Of a stretch of 23,180 nt of DNA, positions 14,388 to 22,975 are shown in pieces. Numbering within the stretch: position 1 is the stretch's first letter; the number at the start of each line of letters is the position of its first letter. Both the position numbers and the translations under genes were made by a program. The notes below the pieces were generated by a model, which searched no databases, had not been told where the DNA came from, and saw nothing but the letters and a program-made list of their open reading frames with translations. Source of the stretch: CAZTZL01 sp964617625 (GTDB taxonomy: Bacteria; Zhuqueibacterota; QNDG01; DSAB01); contig CAZTZL010000045.1 in the NCBI GenBank assembly GCA_964617625.1, positions 1 through 23,180 on the forward strand. The letters run 5' to 3'.

Positions 14388-15515
14388 ATGCGAATCCTTT
14401 TTATCAATTCCATTCGGATGTTCGGAGGCGGAGAAATCTGGCTGCTCACCATGATGCATGCACTCAGGGAACGCGGCCATTATGTCTCATTGTTATGCCG
14501 TCCAGATGTACCACTTGAAAACCGCGCCAAACGCAAAGGTTTTTCTGTTTTTACTTTGAGCTTTCGCGGGGATTTTGATCCGATTCTGATATATCGGACG
14601 TGGAAATTGATCCGTAAACTTAAGATCGATATCGTTTGCACGAATATGGACAAAGAACTTCGATTCGGAGGCATTGCCGCGCGGCTGGCAGGAATCCGGG
14701 CAATTGTTCCGAGACGCGGTATCGATTATCCGTTAAAAAATACTGCCGCATACCGTTTTTCATATAATCACATCGCTTCCGGGGTCATCGCAAATTCACT
14801 TTCCACAAAACAAACGCTCATGAAAAATTGTTACTGGCTGAATCCGGAAAAAATCCGCGTGATCTATAACGGAATCGAAATGAAACGATTTTCGGGATCT
14901 ACTAAAAAGAATCCCAGAACCGAGCTCGGAATTCCGGGTAAAAATTATCTTTATGGATTTGTCGGACAACTGGACAAGAGAAAGGGAGTCGAAACGTTAT
15001 TGGAAAGTTTTGCTATGCTCTCGCAAAAAAATCGCAATACAACTCTGTTGATGGTTGGTGAGGGGAAACTTCGATCCAGGCTTGAAAAGATGGCTGGTCA
15101 ATGCAAAGGGCAGGTTGTTTTTGCGGGATTTCGGGATGATATTCCTGATATCATGAAGAGCATTGATGCACTTGTTTTACCATCCCTCTGGGAGGGATTC
15201 GGGATTGTGCTTATCGAGGCAATGGCAGCAGGAAAGCCTGTGATCACGACCAATGTGAGCAACATGCCCGAAATTATCAGTGAAGGCAGGGAAGGGTATC
15301 TGGTTTCCCCATCCGATTCAGAAGATCTTCAGGATGCCATGAGAAAATTATTCAATCATCCGGCACAAGGCAGAAAAATGGGGAAGAATGGCCGTGAAAC
15401 AGTCCGCCTAAGATTTACTTTGAAACGTATGGTCGATGATACTGAATCCTATTTTCTTGAACAATTGAAAATCAACGAAAGGATTGGGTCGTTTGCGTCT
15501 CTGGACACGTATTGA
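14388..15515 (+). CDS. Glycosyltransferase family 4 protein
   Basis: Predicted 375-residue GT-B fold, retaining glycosyltransferase that builds a cell-surface glycan from a nucleotide-sugar donor. The N-terminal Rossmann half opens MRILFINSIRMFGGGEIWLL with the usual Gly-rich loop. The C-terminal half holds YGFVGQLDKRKGVETLLESF, LLMVGEGKLR and the donor-binding E-x7-E motif in LWEGFGIVLIEAMAAGKPVITT. I start at ATG 14388 (AAAGAG, 7-nt spacing); a TTG one codon earlier is less likely. The gene overlaps the next one. Sugar and acceptor cannot be inferred. It lies next to a heptosyltransferase-family gene, which suggests lipopolysaccharide core or a related glycan. Confidence 0.92.
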   Translation: MRILFINSIRMFGGGEIWLLTMMHALRERGHYVSLLCRPDVPLENRAKRKGFSVFTLSFRGDFDPILIYRTWKLIRKLKIDIVCTNMDKELRFGGIAARLAGIRAIVPRRGIDYPLKNTAAYRFSYNHIASGVIANSLSTKQTLMKNCYWLNPEKIRVIYNGIEMKRFSGSTKKNPRTELGIPGKNYLYGFVGQLDKRKGVETLLESFAMLSQKNRNTTLLMVGEGKLRSRLEKMAGQCKGQVVFAGFRDDIPDIMKSIDALVLPSLWEGFGIVLIEAMAAGKPVITTNVSNMPEIISEGREGYLVSPSDSEDLQDAMRKLFNHPAQGRKMGKNGRETVRLRFTLKRMVDDTESYFLEQLKINERIGSFASLDTY

Positions 15516-16617
15516 ACGTTATTTTAAGGGCAATTGTCTGCGACTGTTAGAGAACCATATCGGAAAAGAACCACTTGGTCCCGATGTATTGAATGGTTTT
15601 CACATACAACGTATACTGGTGATCCGTCAGCACGATCAGCTTGGAGATCTGCTGCTCTCCACACCGGTGTTTCGCGCATTGAAAGCCAAATTTCCTGACG
15701 CTCATATCACCGTTATCGTTCGTGACTACACTCAACAAATCCTGCGGAATCACCCCTGGATTGATGAAGTCCTCACATTTCAGGAATATCTTTTCAGATG
15801 GACACCGAAGAAGGCAATTCATTTCTGGCAGGCACTCCGATCAGGATTTGATCTTGCTGTCGTACTGAATACGGTTTCCCATTCTCTCTCCAGTGACATC
15901 ATGGCCAATCTCAGCGGCGCGCCTCTGGTGCTGGGTTCGGAACATAAACGGTTCGAGGGCTGTACTCGGAATTTTTTTTATAATTTGATCGCACCCTATG
16001 ACAGCAAAGAGAAACATCAGAGTGAACGTAATCTCGACATTGTTCGATATATCGGTGTGGACACGAGAAACCTGAAGGAAGAAATTGGTCTTACGCCTGA
16101 GGAACAAGAACGGGCCAAATCCAGTATCAATGATCTCGTGAAGAAACCGGGCCGTCCAATTTTAGGAATTCAACCCGGAGCCGGAAAACTTGAAAATCGC
16201 TGGCCGGCCGAACAATTTGCCGAGGTAGCAGATCAACTGGTAAAAAAGCTTGATGTCAATGTGATTCTTTTTCAAGGTCCCAATGAAGAAAAACTCATCG
16301 AAACAATGAGAAACGCAATGAAGGCTCATTATCAGATTGCTCCGAGGATTTCACTGAGAAACGATACGGCTCTGTTTTCTCAATTGGATCTGTTTTTATG
16401 CAATGATACTGGTGTGATGCATGTGGCTGCTTCGGTCGGAACGTCCCTGGTCGCTATTTTTGGACCCACGGATCCCGCTTCCTGGAAACCCTGGGGAGAT
16501 GGTTTCATTGCCATTCGCGGAGAGAATCAATCTGTTCAGAATGTGAAGGTTGAAACAGTGTTTCGGGAATCCTTAAAAATATTAAAAATGAAAACAAAAT
16601 ATTTGAAGATAAAATAG
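15493..16617 (+). CDS. Glycosyltransferase family 9 (ADP-heptose:LPS heptosyltransferase-like)
   Basis: Predicted 374-residue GT-B enzyme of the family that adds heptose to the inner lipopolysaccharide core; the exact sugar is uncertain. The N-terminal part has ILVIRQHDQLGDLLLSTPVF with the conserved Asp, then LKAKFPDAHITVI. The C-terminal half has LGIQPGAG, ENRWPAEQFAEV, the nucleotide-sugar motif NDTGVMHVAASVGTSLVAIF and GPTDP. I prefer TTG at 15493, 9 nt after GAAAGGA (15477-15483); TTG at 15484 abuts that ribosome site. Either way the gene overlaps the preceding GT4 gene (by 23 bp from 15493), so both are co-transcribed and likely act on the same glycan. The N-terminus is about 25 residues longer than usual. 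Confidence 0.92.
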   Translation: MRLWTRIERYFKGNCLRLLENHIGKEPLGPDVLNGFHIQRILVIRQHDQLGDLLLSTPVFRALKAKFPDAHITVIVRDYTQQILRNHPWIDEVLTFQEYLFRWTPKKAIHFWQALRSGFDLAVVLNTVSHSLSSDIMANLSGAPLVLGSEHKRFEGCTRNFFYNLIAPYDSKEKHQSERNLDIVRYIGVDTRNLKEEIGLTPEEQERAKSSINDLVKKPGRPILGIQPGAGKLENRWPAEQFAEVADQLVKKLDVNVILFQGPNEEKLIETMRNAMKAHYQIAPRISLRNDTALFSQLDLFLCNDTGVMHVAASVGTSLVAIFGPTDPASWKPWGDGFIAIRGENQSVQNVKVETVFRESLKILKMKTKYLKIK

Positions 16618-16678
16618 ATTTATTCCTTATATTAATTTACTATTGAAGTGGAATGTTTATAATTGATTGGAGGTTTTA

Positions 16679-17821
16679 ATGAAACTGAATCGAAGTTTTG
16701 CAGTGTTGACGGGTGTTTTATTACTGGTTTCGGGCCTGGCTTTTGCGCGTCCAGACAATGTTACAACACAGGATGATACGGTTCGTATTCCCGATGTTCA
16801 GAACAATATACCGATTATAGATGGATCGAGTGGCGATGCTTGCTGGCAAACGGTAAATTGGCAGACCATCGATCAGGTCTGGATTCCCTATGGTGGAAGT
16901 GTGTCGTCGGACGATTATGAAGGAAGTTATAAAGTGATCTGGTCCTCGGTTCAAAATCTGCTCTATTTTTTAATTGAAGTGCATGACGATGTGGGTGTAG
17001 ATGGCTTTAAACCAGACGGTTCCACAGCCGATGTTTACAATTATGATATTGCCGAGGTGTTCATTGATGAGGATCGTTCAGGCGGTGATCATATATTCGA
17101 TCAGGGGGGAACCAATGCGGAGAACGCATTCTCCTATCACATTTATGCTGATTTCCCGGAAGACGGCCAGGTAACTACGGAACATTTTGTTGGTGATTTA
17201 GCCGGGACGAGTTGGAGCCATGTGAATTATGCGGCTCATTTACCGGATTTTGCTTTAAGGAAAGACGGCGATCAGTATGTCCGTGAGTTTTCTCTCAAGG
17301 TGTACGACGATACCTATGTGAACAGTGATCCGGAAGCCTCGCGCGTTCAGCTTGCAGCGGGAAAGCTCATGGGGCTTTCTTTGGCCATATGCGAGAATGA
17401 CGATCCGGATGAGAATCCAAAGACAAGGGACAATTTTTTCGGTTCGGTGTGGGTCACCGCAGCGCGCTATAACAGCCATTGGGAGAATGCGGACGATTAC
17501 GGTCCCGTGTTGCTCGTCTCCGGGGCGACTTCCGTTTCGGGTGAAAACCAATTACAGGATACAGGATTTCAGCTGTTTCCCAATCCAAGTTCCGGTTCGA
17601 TCCGGTTTCATCTCCACAGTCCGCAAACCGGAAATTATCATATTGCGATCTACAATATTCTTGGCCGTGAAGTCGCACATTTAAATGGCAACAAGTCTGA
17701 ACCGACATTGGAAAAAAGGATGCAGCTTTCCTCTCTTCCGCAGGGCATCTATTTTGTGCATGCGGAATTCGGAAATCAAAGTTATATTCAAAAAATGACA
17801 TTGACGAACGGCAGATTGTAA
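16679..17821 (+). CDS. Secreted CBM9-like protein with type IX secretion sorting domain
   Basis: Predicted 380-residue exported protein. The ATG at 16679 is preceded by TTGGAGG. Residues 1-23 are a signal peptide (VLLLVSGLAFA). Residues about 30-290 resemble the carbohydrate-binding family 9 (CBM9-like) fold: IDGSSGDACWQTVNW at its start, YKVIWSSVQNLLYFLIEVHDD, and YDIAEVFIDEDRSGGDH, an acidic, possibly calcium-binding stretch. After a short linker, residues about 302-380 are a type A sorting domain: FQLFPNPSSGSIRFHL, YNILGREVAHLNG, LPQGIYFVHAE and YIQKMTL. This domain routes proteins through the Bacteroidota type IX system and is usually removed. No catalytic domain is present. The glycan bound is unknown. 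Confidence 0.9.
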   Translation: MKLNRSFAVLTGVLLLVSGLAFARPDNVTTQDDTVRIPDVQNNIPIIDGSSGDACWQTVNWQTIDQVWIPYGGSVSSDDYEGSYKVIWSSVQNLLYFLIEVHDDVGVDGFKPDGSTADVYNYDIAEVFIDEDRSGGDHIFDQGGTNAENAFSYHIYADFPEDGQVTTEHFVGDLAGTSWSHVNYAAHLPDFALRKDGDQYVREFSLKVYDDTYVNSDPEASRVQLAAGKLMGLSLAICENDDPDENPKTRDNFFGSVWVTAARYNSHWENADDYGPVLLVSGATSVSGENQLQDTGFQLFPNPSSGSIRFHLHSPQTGNYHIAIYNILGREVAHLNGNKSEPTLEKRMQLSSLPQGIYFVHAEFGNQSYIQKMTLTNGRL

Positions 17822-17869
17822 TCGGCAGGTAAATACAAGAAACCCGCTGCGGTCTATTTCTTAATCAGA

Positions 17870-17908
17870 AAAAAGGGGATGTCTCTTTTTGGGAGACATT
17901 CCTTTTTT
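17870..17908. terminator. Bidirectional terminator between convergent genes
   Basis: A 16-bp stem, 17870-17885 with 17893-17908 (core GGATGTCTC/GAGACATTCC), broken only by two G-T wobbles. One arm begins with A-runs and the other ends with T-runs, so it works in both directions. It sits between the CBM9/T9SS gene and the convergent M48 protease gene. Confidence 0.85.
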
Positions 17909-17916
17909 AATTTAAG

Positions 17917-19161
17917 TCAGACATTGTTATCGGCATCCCGGATTTTCCGGATGCGCTGGAGCACGGGAGGATGCGAGTAATTAAGAAATACGTAAAATGG
18001 ATGGGGTGTGAGATTTGAAAGATTGTGCACCGAAAGGATTTTCAGCGCATGTATCATGTCTTCAGATTTTCCGGTAGTGTCCTTCACAAATTGATCCGCT
18101 TCGTATTCATTTTTTCTTGAAAAGATATTCATGAAGATCGATAGTATCAATTCAACAGGGGAGTAGAGCATGCCAAAGAAAAGCAGTCCCGCATAGATAG
18201 AGATGTGTTCCATATAAAAAGCTTGAAAAAGGCCTTTGTTACTTAAAAATATCGAGAGCAGATAAAAAACAATTCCCGTGTGAAGTATGCTTATGACCAT
18301 TCCTTTGATAATATGTTTCTTTTTATAATGTCCGATTTCATGCGCAAGGATGGCCACGATTTCCGGAATCGGATGTTTTTCCATCAATGTGTCAAAAAGA
18401 GCGATGCGTTTGTTTTTGCCGAATCCGGTAAAAAAGGCATTGGACTTGGCGGAGCGTTTCGAGCCGTCCATGATAAAGACTCCGGAAAGCGAATATTTTA
18501 CATCGCGTGCATAATCCAATATCTGTTCTTTTAATTCTCCATCTTCGAGCGGTGAGAATTTGTTGAAGAGAGGCATGATCCAGGTTGGCGCGATGAACTG
18601 GATAAAAAGCGTAAACAGGACGAAAACGATCCAGCAGTACAGCCAGGCCAGGGTTCCGGCATACTGGAAAAAAGCCAGGACTCCTGCAAGAAGCGGTCCC
18701 CCGATAACCAGAGAGAGAGCCAGCATTTTAACCTGATCCAGTATAAATGTCAAGGGGGTGGTTTTATTGAAACCGAATCGTTCTTCGATCACAAATGTGG
18801 AATAAATCTCGAACGGCAGAGAAAGAATCGCTTTTAAGAACATCAGTGTGCCGATGTAGATCAAACCGCTCCAGATCGGATGAAGATCGAATCCTCGGAT
18901 GATTTGATCCAGATAATTAAATCCGCCTGAAAACCAGAATATCAGTGTCAGAGTGAGACTGAATGACGATGTGATAAAGCCGAAATAGGTGTTGGTTCTT
19001 GTATATTCCTGGGATTTCCGGTACGCTTCTGGATCGTAAATTCCCTTAAATTCTTTCGGGAGTGTGGTCTTCAAATTTTTCAGGTTCAGCAGATCCGCCG
19101 TGATATTGAGAAGTATATCAAGCAGGAGAGTCGTTAATATAATAAGAGCGTAAATATTCAT
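17917..19161 (-). CDS. M48-family (Ste24/CAAX-type) membrane metalloprotease
   Basis: Predicted 414-residue zinc protease of the Ste24/CAAX prenyl protease 1 type, a large membrane-embedded barrel of helices. In bacteria such enzymes are thought to degrade damaged or jammed membrane proteins. The zinc site is His274-Glu275-x2-His278 (AILAHEIGHYKKKH), with a third ligand probably Glu352 in KNEYEADQFV. At least seven hydrophobic stretches are visible, beginning with the N-terminal one (IYALIILTTLLLDILLNI). SNPHPFYVFLNYSHPPVLQRI-like end sequence, with the conserved SHPP near the C-terminus, is typical of the family. It is monocistronic, ending at the shared terminator. The promoter region holds an ACTATCA/TGATAGT inverted repeat. 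Confidence 0.92.
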   Translation of the reverse strand: MNIYALIILTTLLLDILLNITADLLNLKNLKTTLPKEFKGIYDPEAYRKSQEYTRTNTYFGFITSSFSLTLTLIFWFSGGFNYLDQIIRGFDLHPIWSGLIYIGTLMFLKAILSLPFEIYSTFVIEERFGFNKTTPLTFILDQVKMLALSLVIGGPLLAGVLAFFQYAGTLAWLYCWIVFVLFTLFIQFIAPTWIMPLFNKFSPLEDGELKEQILDYARDVKYSLSGVFIMDGSKRSAKSNAFFTGFGKNKRIALFDTLMEKHPIPEIVAILAHEIGHYKKKHIIKGMVISILHTGIVFYLLSIFLSNKGLFQAFYMEHISIYAGLLFFGMLYSPVELILSIFMNIFSRKNEYEADQFVKDTTGKSEDMIHALKILSVHNLSNLTPHPFYVFLNYSHPPVLQRIRKIRDADNNV

Positions 19162-19204
19162 TTTCTTTGGGTGGTCCTTTTAATATGTCTATTTTAGTGG
19201 TTTG

Positions 19205-19231
19205 ACTATCATGATTTAATACTTTGATAGT
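19205..19231. promoter_or_regulatory. Operator-like inverted repeat upstream of the M48 protease gene
   Basis: ACTATCA (19205-19211) and TGATAGT (19225-19231), 13 bp apart, 44-70 bp upstream of the M48 start codon. Spacing and position suit a dimeric repressor or activator site, but no regulator is identified. Confidence 0.3.
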
Positions 19232-19272
19232 AGTAATTATTGGTGACCTTTTTATGAAAACATAGGGACCTG

Positions 19273-19292
19273 AAAAAAGCAAACATGCTTTT
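19273..19292 (-). terminator. Weak terminator downstream of the histidine kinase gene
   Basis: Minus strand: AAAAGCA-tgtt-TGCTTTT followed by TT, giving a T6 run. It is about 190 nt past the kinase stop. The stem is AT-rich, so efficiency is doubtful. Confidence 0.3.
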
Positions 19293-19480
19293 ACCTTTAC
19301 TTTTGGATTTAATAAAAATCTGAAAGGAAGCAAAAGATGCTCTCAGACACCCAAAATGTAACAGAAAAATCGATTCATGTCAACACCTTTACAGAAATGG
19401 CTCATCGCTATGAATAAACTTTAAAGGTGAAAAGATCACGAATTTTTATTGCTATCATTTTATTAAATTTCAAATTATTC

Positions 19481-22400
19481 CTAAAAAGTAAAATAAAAAG
19501 TGGCCCCCCTGTTTTCCCTTCCTTCGGCCCATACTTTACCCCCATGCCGTTCTATAATTCGTCTAACGGTGGACAGTCCGATACCTGTTCCTTCAAATTC
19601 AGTTTGCTGACGATGAAAAGTCTCGAATAATTTATCCGCATAATCCATATCCAAACCAATACCGTTATCTTTGATAAAGAAAATACTCTTTTCATCCTTC
19701 TGCATGGATCCAAATTCAATTTTTGTGTTTTTCTTTTTTGAAGTGAATTTCCAGGCATTGTCCAATAAATTTCTCAGCATAATTTCCAAAAGAAGTTTGT
19801 CCCCTTTCACATGCTGATCTTTTTCAATGATAAATTGAACCTTTCTGGCAGGGCTCATCTGTTGAAATTCCTTGGCCAGGGATCTTATCATAAGGCTCAG
19901 ATCCACATCTTCAGGGAATAAATCGCCCTGTGTCACACGGGACAGTTTCAACAAATCATCAATAAGGTTCCCCATTTGATGGCTTCGATTGTGAATTCGT
20001 TCAAGATAATTTTTACCTTTGCTGTCCAGCTTTTCATTATATTCTTCAAGCAGTATTTGACTAAAGCTGCTCATTGCCCTCAATGGCGCGCGTAAATCAT
20101 GAGACACAGAATAGCTGAATGCCTCGAGGTCTTTATTCGACCGTTCGAGTGCTTTTGCATAATTCTGCACCGCGGATCGCTGTGCTTCAAGGTCGATATT
20201 GGACTTCTGTAACGCTTTCGTTCTCTCCTCGACCTGTTGCTCCAACTTTTTTCTCTGTTTATTGATGCCGTGAATCCTGAATTCAACAATTGCCAGAACG
20301 GTCAGGATTCCGAGAAAAAGTATAACACCTCTAAACCACAAGGTCTGCCAGAACGGGGGCTTGATCACAATATGAAGTGTTTTACCTTCTTCATTCCACA
20401 ATCCGTCATTATTCGAGCCTTTTACCTTGAACGCATAACGCCCCGGTCCGATATTGGTATAGGTGGCTTCTCGTTTATTGCCGATATTGTTCCAGTCTTT
20501 ATCAAAGCCCTCCATAAAATAGGCATACTGATTTTTTTCGCTGAAAATATAATTCAGGGCAATAAACTTTAATGAAAAGAAATTTTGATTATAGTTCAGT
20601 ATCAGCTCCTCAGTCTGTGATATGTGTTTCTTTAAAGGTGAATCATCCTTGCCAATAGGCACGGGTTTGTTAAATAACTGAAAATCGGTTATATGTACAG
20701 GAGGAACATACGTATTGTCCCTGATACTGTCCGGATGAAAAACATTGAAACCATTGATGCCACCGAAATACATTTCCCCTGACCGGCTTTTAAAAAAAGA
20801 CCAGCGGTTGAAGACTTTGCTCTGCAAACCGTCCTCAACAGTATAATTACGCATAGAAAGTTGTATCTGTCCATTTACAGAATCAACAGCAATCTTTGAC
20901 AGTCCATTGTTGGTGCTGATCCATAAATTGTTGTGGCTGTCCTCAAGGATCCCGACTACTGTACTGTTTGGCAAACCATGATCCGTGGTAAAGTTAATAA
21001 AGGTTTCTGATTGTCTGTTAAAAAGGCTTAAACCGCCCTCAAATGAACCGATCCATAAACGGTTATAACTGTCCTCATGCACCACGTTTATGTAATTGCT
21101 GATCAGGCTGGTACTGTCGTTTTTATCGCGGACAAAAAACCTGCATTTCCCGGTTTGCTGCTCGATTTTCATCAATCCGCTTCCCTCAGTGGCCAGCCAG
21201 ATATTCCCTTCACTGTCATTTAATATATCATGGATTCCATTAAATAAAAAACCTCTGCCTTCAGGATAATTAAGATGAAGCTTCTTAAACTTAAATGAGA
21301 CCGGATCATATAAATAAAGGCCGGTTTGAAAGGTTCCAACCCACAGGTTACCTCGCTTGTCGCAATATATATTGAATACTGAATGACTGTTCGGATCATT
21401 TTCATCAACTGTTGGATATTTCCTTTTTAAAATCAGTCTTTTACCTCTGATTTGAAAATAATTTAATCCCCCCCTCCACATACCCACCCACAGACCTCCT
21501 TTATCATCAGCTTCAACAGCCAGGACTTTATCATTTGAAAGGGTTCGCGGATCATCTTTACGACTTCGAAAATTGGTAAATCGTTTTTCTGTTGTATCGA
21601 AGAGATTTATTCCTCCTCCGTCTGTTGCGATCCAGATATTGCCATTTAAATCCTGTGTAAAACTGGTTATCGAGTTGCCAAATAATGAATGGACATCCTG
21701 TTTGTCATGCCTGTATAGAGCAAACCGCTCAAAGCGTTTGTCATATATACTGACACCGCCTCCCCAGCATCCGATCCATACGATACCGTCCTCTCCGATG
21801 TATATGTCTTGGATGGTATTGCTGATCACGGATCTTTCGGATTCAGTCGCTGTATAATGGCTGAATATCCCCGTCTCGGGATCGAACACATTTAACCCAC
21901 CTCCATTCGTACCAATTAAGATGGTACCGCTTTTGGATTGTGCAAAGGAAAATACACTGTTGTTGTTCAGGCTATTTTTATTGCGGTTATTCTGTTGATA
22001 ATTTCTCAGAATGTGAGATTTCATATTATAAACATCCAAACCTTTGGAGACATAGCCGATCCAGATGTTGTTTTGGTTGTCTGCCATTAAAGAGTAAATG
22101 CCATTTTCTTTTAATTGAATATCCCGATGCCTTGTATTATACGAAGTGATTTTATTTGTCACAGAATTATATTTTATAAGTCCAAAGTCTTCGGAATTAT
22201 AAAATGAAAGCCAGATATTGCCATCTTTATCCTGGCATATTCCAGAACAGGAGCGCAATTTGTTTGGGGCAATTGTCTCTTCAAAACAGGTATAGAATAT
22301 CTTTTCATCCCGGTCAAATACAAAAACACCCTGACCGCAACCGATCCATAATTGTTTATCCTGATCTTCAAATATCTCGGTAATGGAATTCTCATCCTTG

Positions 22401-22789
22401 TTGTTGTGATTATCATAAAAAGTGATTCTTTCAAAGTTATTTTTGTCCCGATTATATCTACACAAGCCCCTGGCAGTACCAATCCATAAATTGTGATAAC
22501 TGTCTTCTTTTATACTGTTTATATAATTACTGAATAAAGAACATGTATCATTTCTGTTGTATTTATAAGTGGTAAACTCAATGCCGTCGTATTTGTTTAA
22601 TCCGTCAGCTGTTCCGATCCAGATATAATCCTCATGATCCTGATAAATACAGAGCACATCACCATGAGACAAACCCATTTCCGGCGTTAGATTCCTGAAC
22701 ACCATTATTTCCCGCTGTGCTGCCTGACCCACACAAACATACAGTAGAATAAAGACCAATATTTTTGCTTTCATCATAAATATCCCCAT
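19481..22789 (-). CDS. Reg_prop two-propeller sensor histidine kinase
   Basis: Predicted 1102-residue membrane sensor kinase. The start is ATG at 22789, with AGAGG 7 nt upstream. A signal peptide (KILVFILLYVCVG) is followed by about 14 Reg_prop units, each with an IWIGT-x-x-GL-x-x-Y-like strand, enough for two seven-bladed propellers (residues about 25-745). Next come a Y_Y_Y domain (YAYFMEGFDKDWNNIG), one transmembrane helix near 830-850 and a coiled coil. The HisKA domain has the phospho-acceptor His897 in SVSHDLRAPLRAM, and the HATPase has NLLDNAWKF, DNGIGLD and GTGIGLSTV. The periplasmic part would sense a ligand, often a glycan in Bacteroidetes. Unlike hybrid HTCS regulators it ends at the ATPase domain (FYFTF), with no receiver or AraC domain, and no response regulator gene is adjacent. 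Confidence 0.95.
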   Translation of the reverse strand: MGIFMMKAKILVFILLYVCVGQAAQREIMVFRNLTPEMGLSHGDVLCIYQDHEDYIWIGTADGLNKYDGIEFTTYKYNRNDTCSLFSNYINSIKEDSYHNLWIGTARGLCRYNRDKNNFERITFYDNHNNKDENSITEIFEDQDKQLWIGCGQGVFVFDRDEKIFYTCFEETIAPNKLRSCSGICQDKDGNIWLSFYNSEDFGLIKYNSVTNKITSYNTRHRDIQLKENGIYSLMADNQNNIWIGYVSKGLDVYNMKSHILRNYQQNNRNKNSLNNNSVFSFAQSKSGTILIGTNGGGLNVFDPETGIFSHYTATESERSVISNTIQDIYIGEDGIVWIGCWGGGVSIYDKRFERFALYRHDKQDVHSLFGNSITSFTQDLNGNIWIATDGGGINLFDTTEKRFTNFRSRKDDPRTLSNDKVLAVEADDKGGLWVGMWRGGLNYFQIRGKRLILKRKYPTVDENDPNSHSVFNIYCDKRGNLWVGTFQTGLYLYDPVSFKFKKLHLNYPEGRGFLFNGIHDILNDSEGNIWLATEGSGLMKIEQQTGKCRFFVRDKNDSTSLISNYINVVHEDSYNRLWIGSFEGGLSLFNRQSETFINFTTDHGLPNSTVVGILEDSHNNLWISTNNGLSKIAVDSVNGQIQLSMRNYTVEDGLQSKVFNRWSFFKSRSGEMYFGGINGFNVFHPDSIRDNTYVPPVHITDFQLFNKPVPIGKDDSPLKKHISQTEELILNYNQNFFSLKFIALNYIFSEKNQYAYFMEGFDKDWNNIGNKREATYTNIGPGRYAFKVKGSNNDGLWNEEGKTLHIVIKPPFWQTLWFRGVILFLGILTVLAIVEFRIHGINKQRKKLEQQVEERTKALQKSNIDLEAQRSAVQNYAKALERSNKDLEAFSYSVSHDLRAPLRAMSSFSQILLEEYNEKLDSKGKNYLERIHNRSHQMGNLIDDLLKLSRVTQGDLFPEDVDLSLMIRSLAKEFQQMSPARKVQFIIEKDQHVKGDKLLLEIMLRNLLDNAWKFTSKKKNTKIEFGSMQKDEKSIFFIKDNGIGLDMDYADKLFETFHRQQTEFEGTGIGLSTVRRIIERHGGKVWAEGRENRGATFYFTF

Positions 22790-22975
22790 ATTAAAACCTC
22801 TGGTCGTAAGTAATGACTGAGAATATTTTCTGCCGAATAACACAAATTCCACTATTTTAATTTTATCTTGATTTCAACTGCATTTCCATAATAGATATTT
22901 TTGCATGAATATTTTTTTAGCTTCTGCCAGTTTTGTTTCAATTTCAACCACTCCTGTTTTTTTCGGTATATTTAA

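Larger units (their letters stand above)
19162..19480. other. 319-bp intergenic region between the kinase and M48 protease genes
   Basis: AT-rich, with no coding sequence or RNA gene that I can support. It carries the M48 upstream region with the inverted repeat at 19205-19231, a weak minus-strand terminator at 19273-19292, and otherwise nothing recognised. Confidence 0.6.

Noticed and set aside
16658..16663. TATAAT before the CBM9-like gene as a promoter
   Set aside because: It is only 15 nt before the start codon, would place the transcript start at the ribosome site, and has no matching -35.
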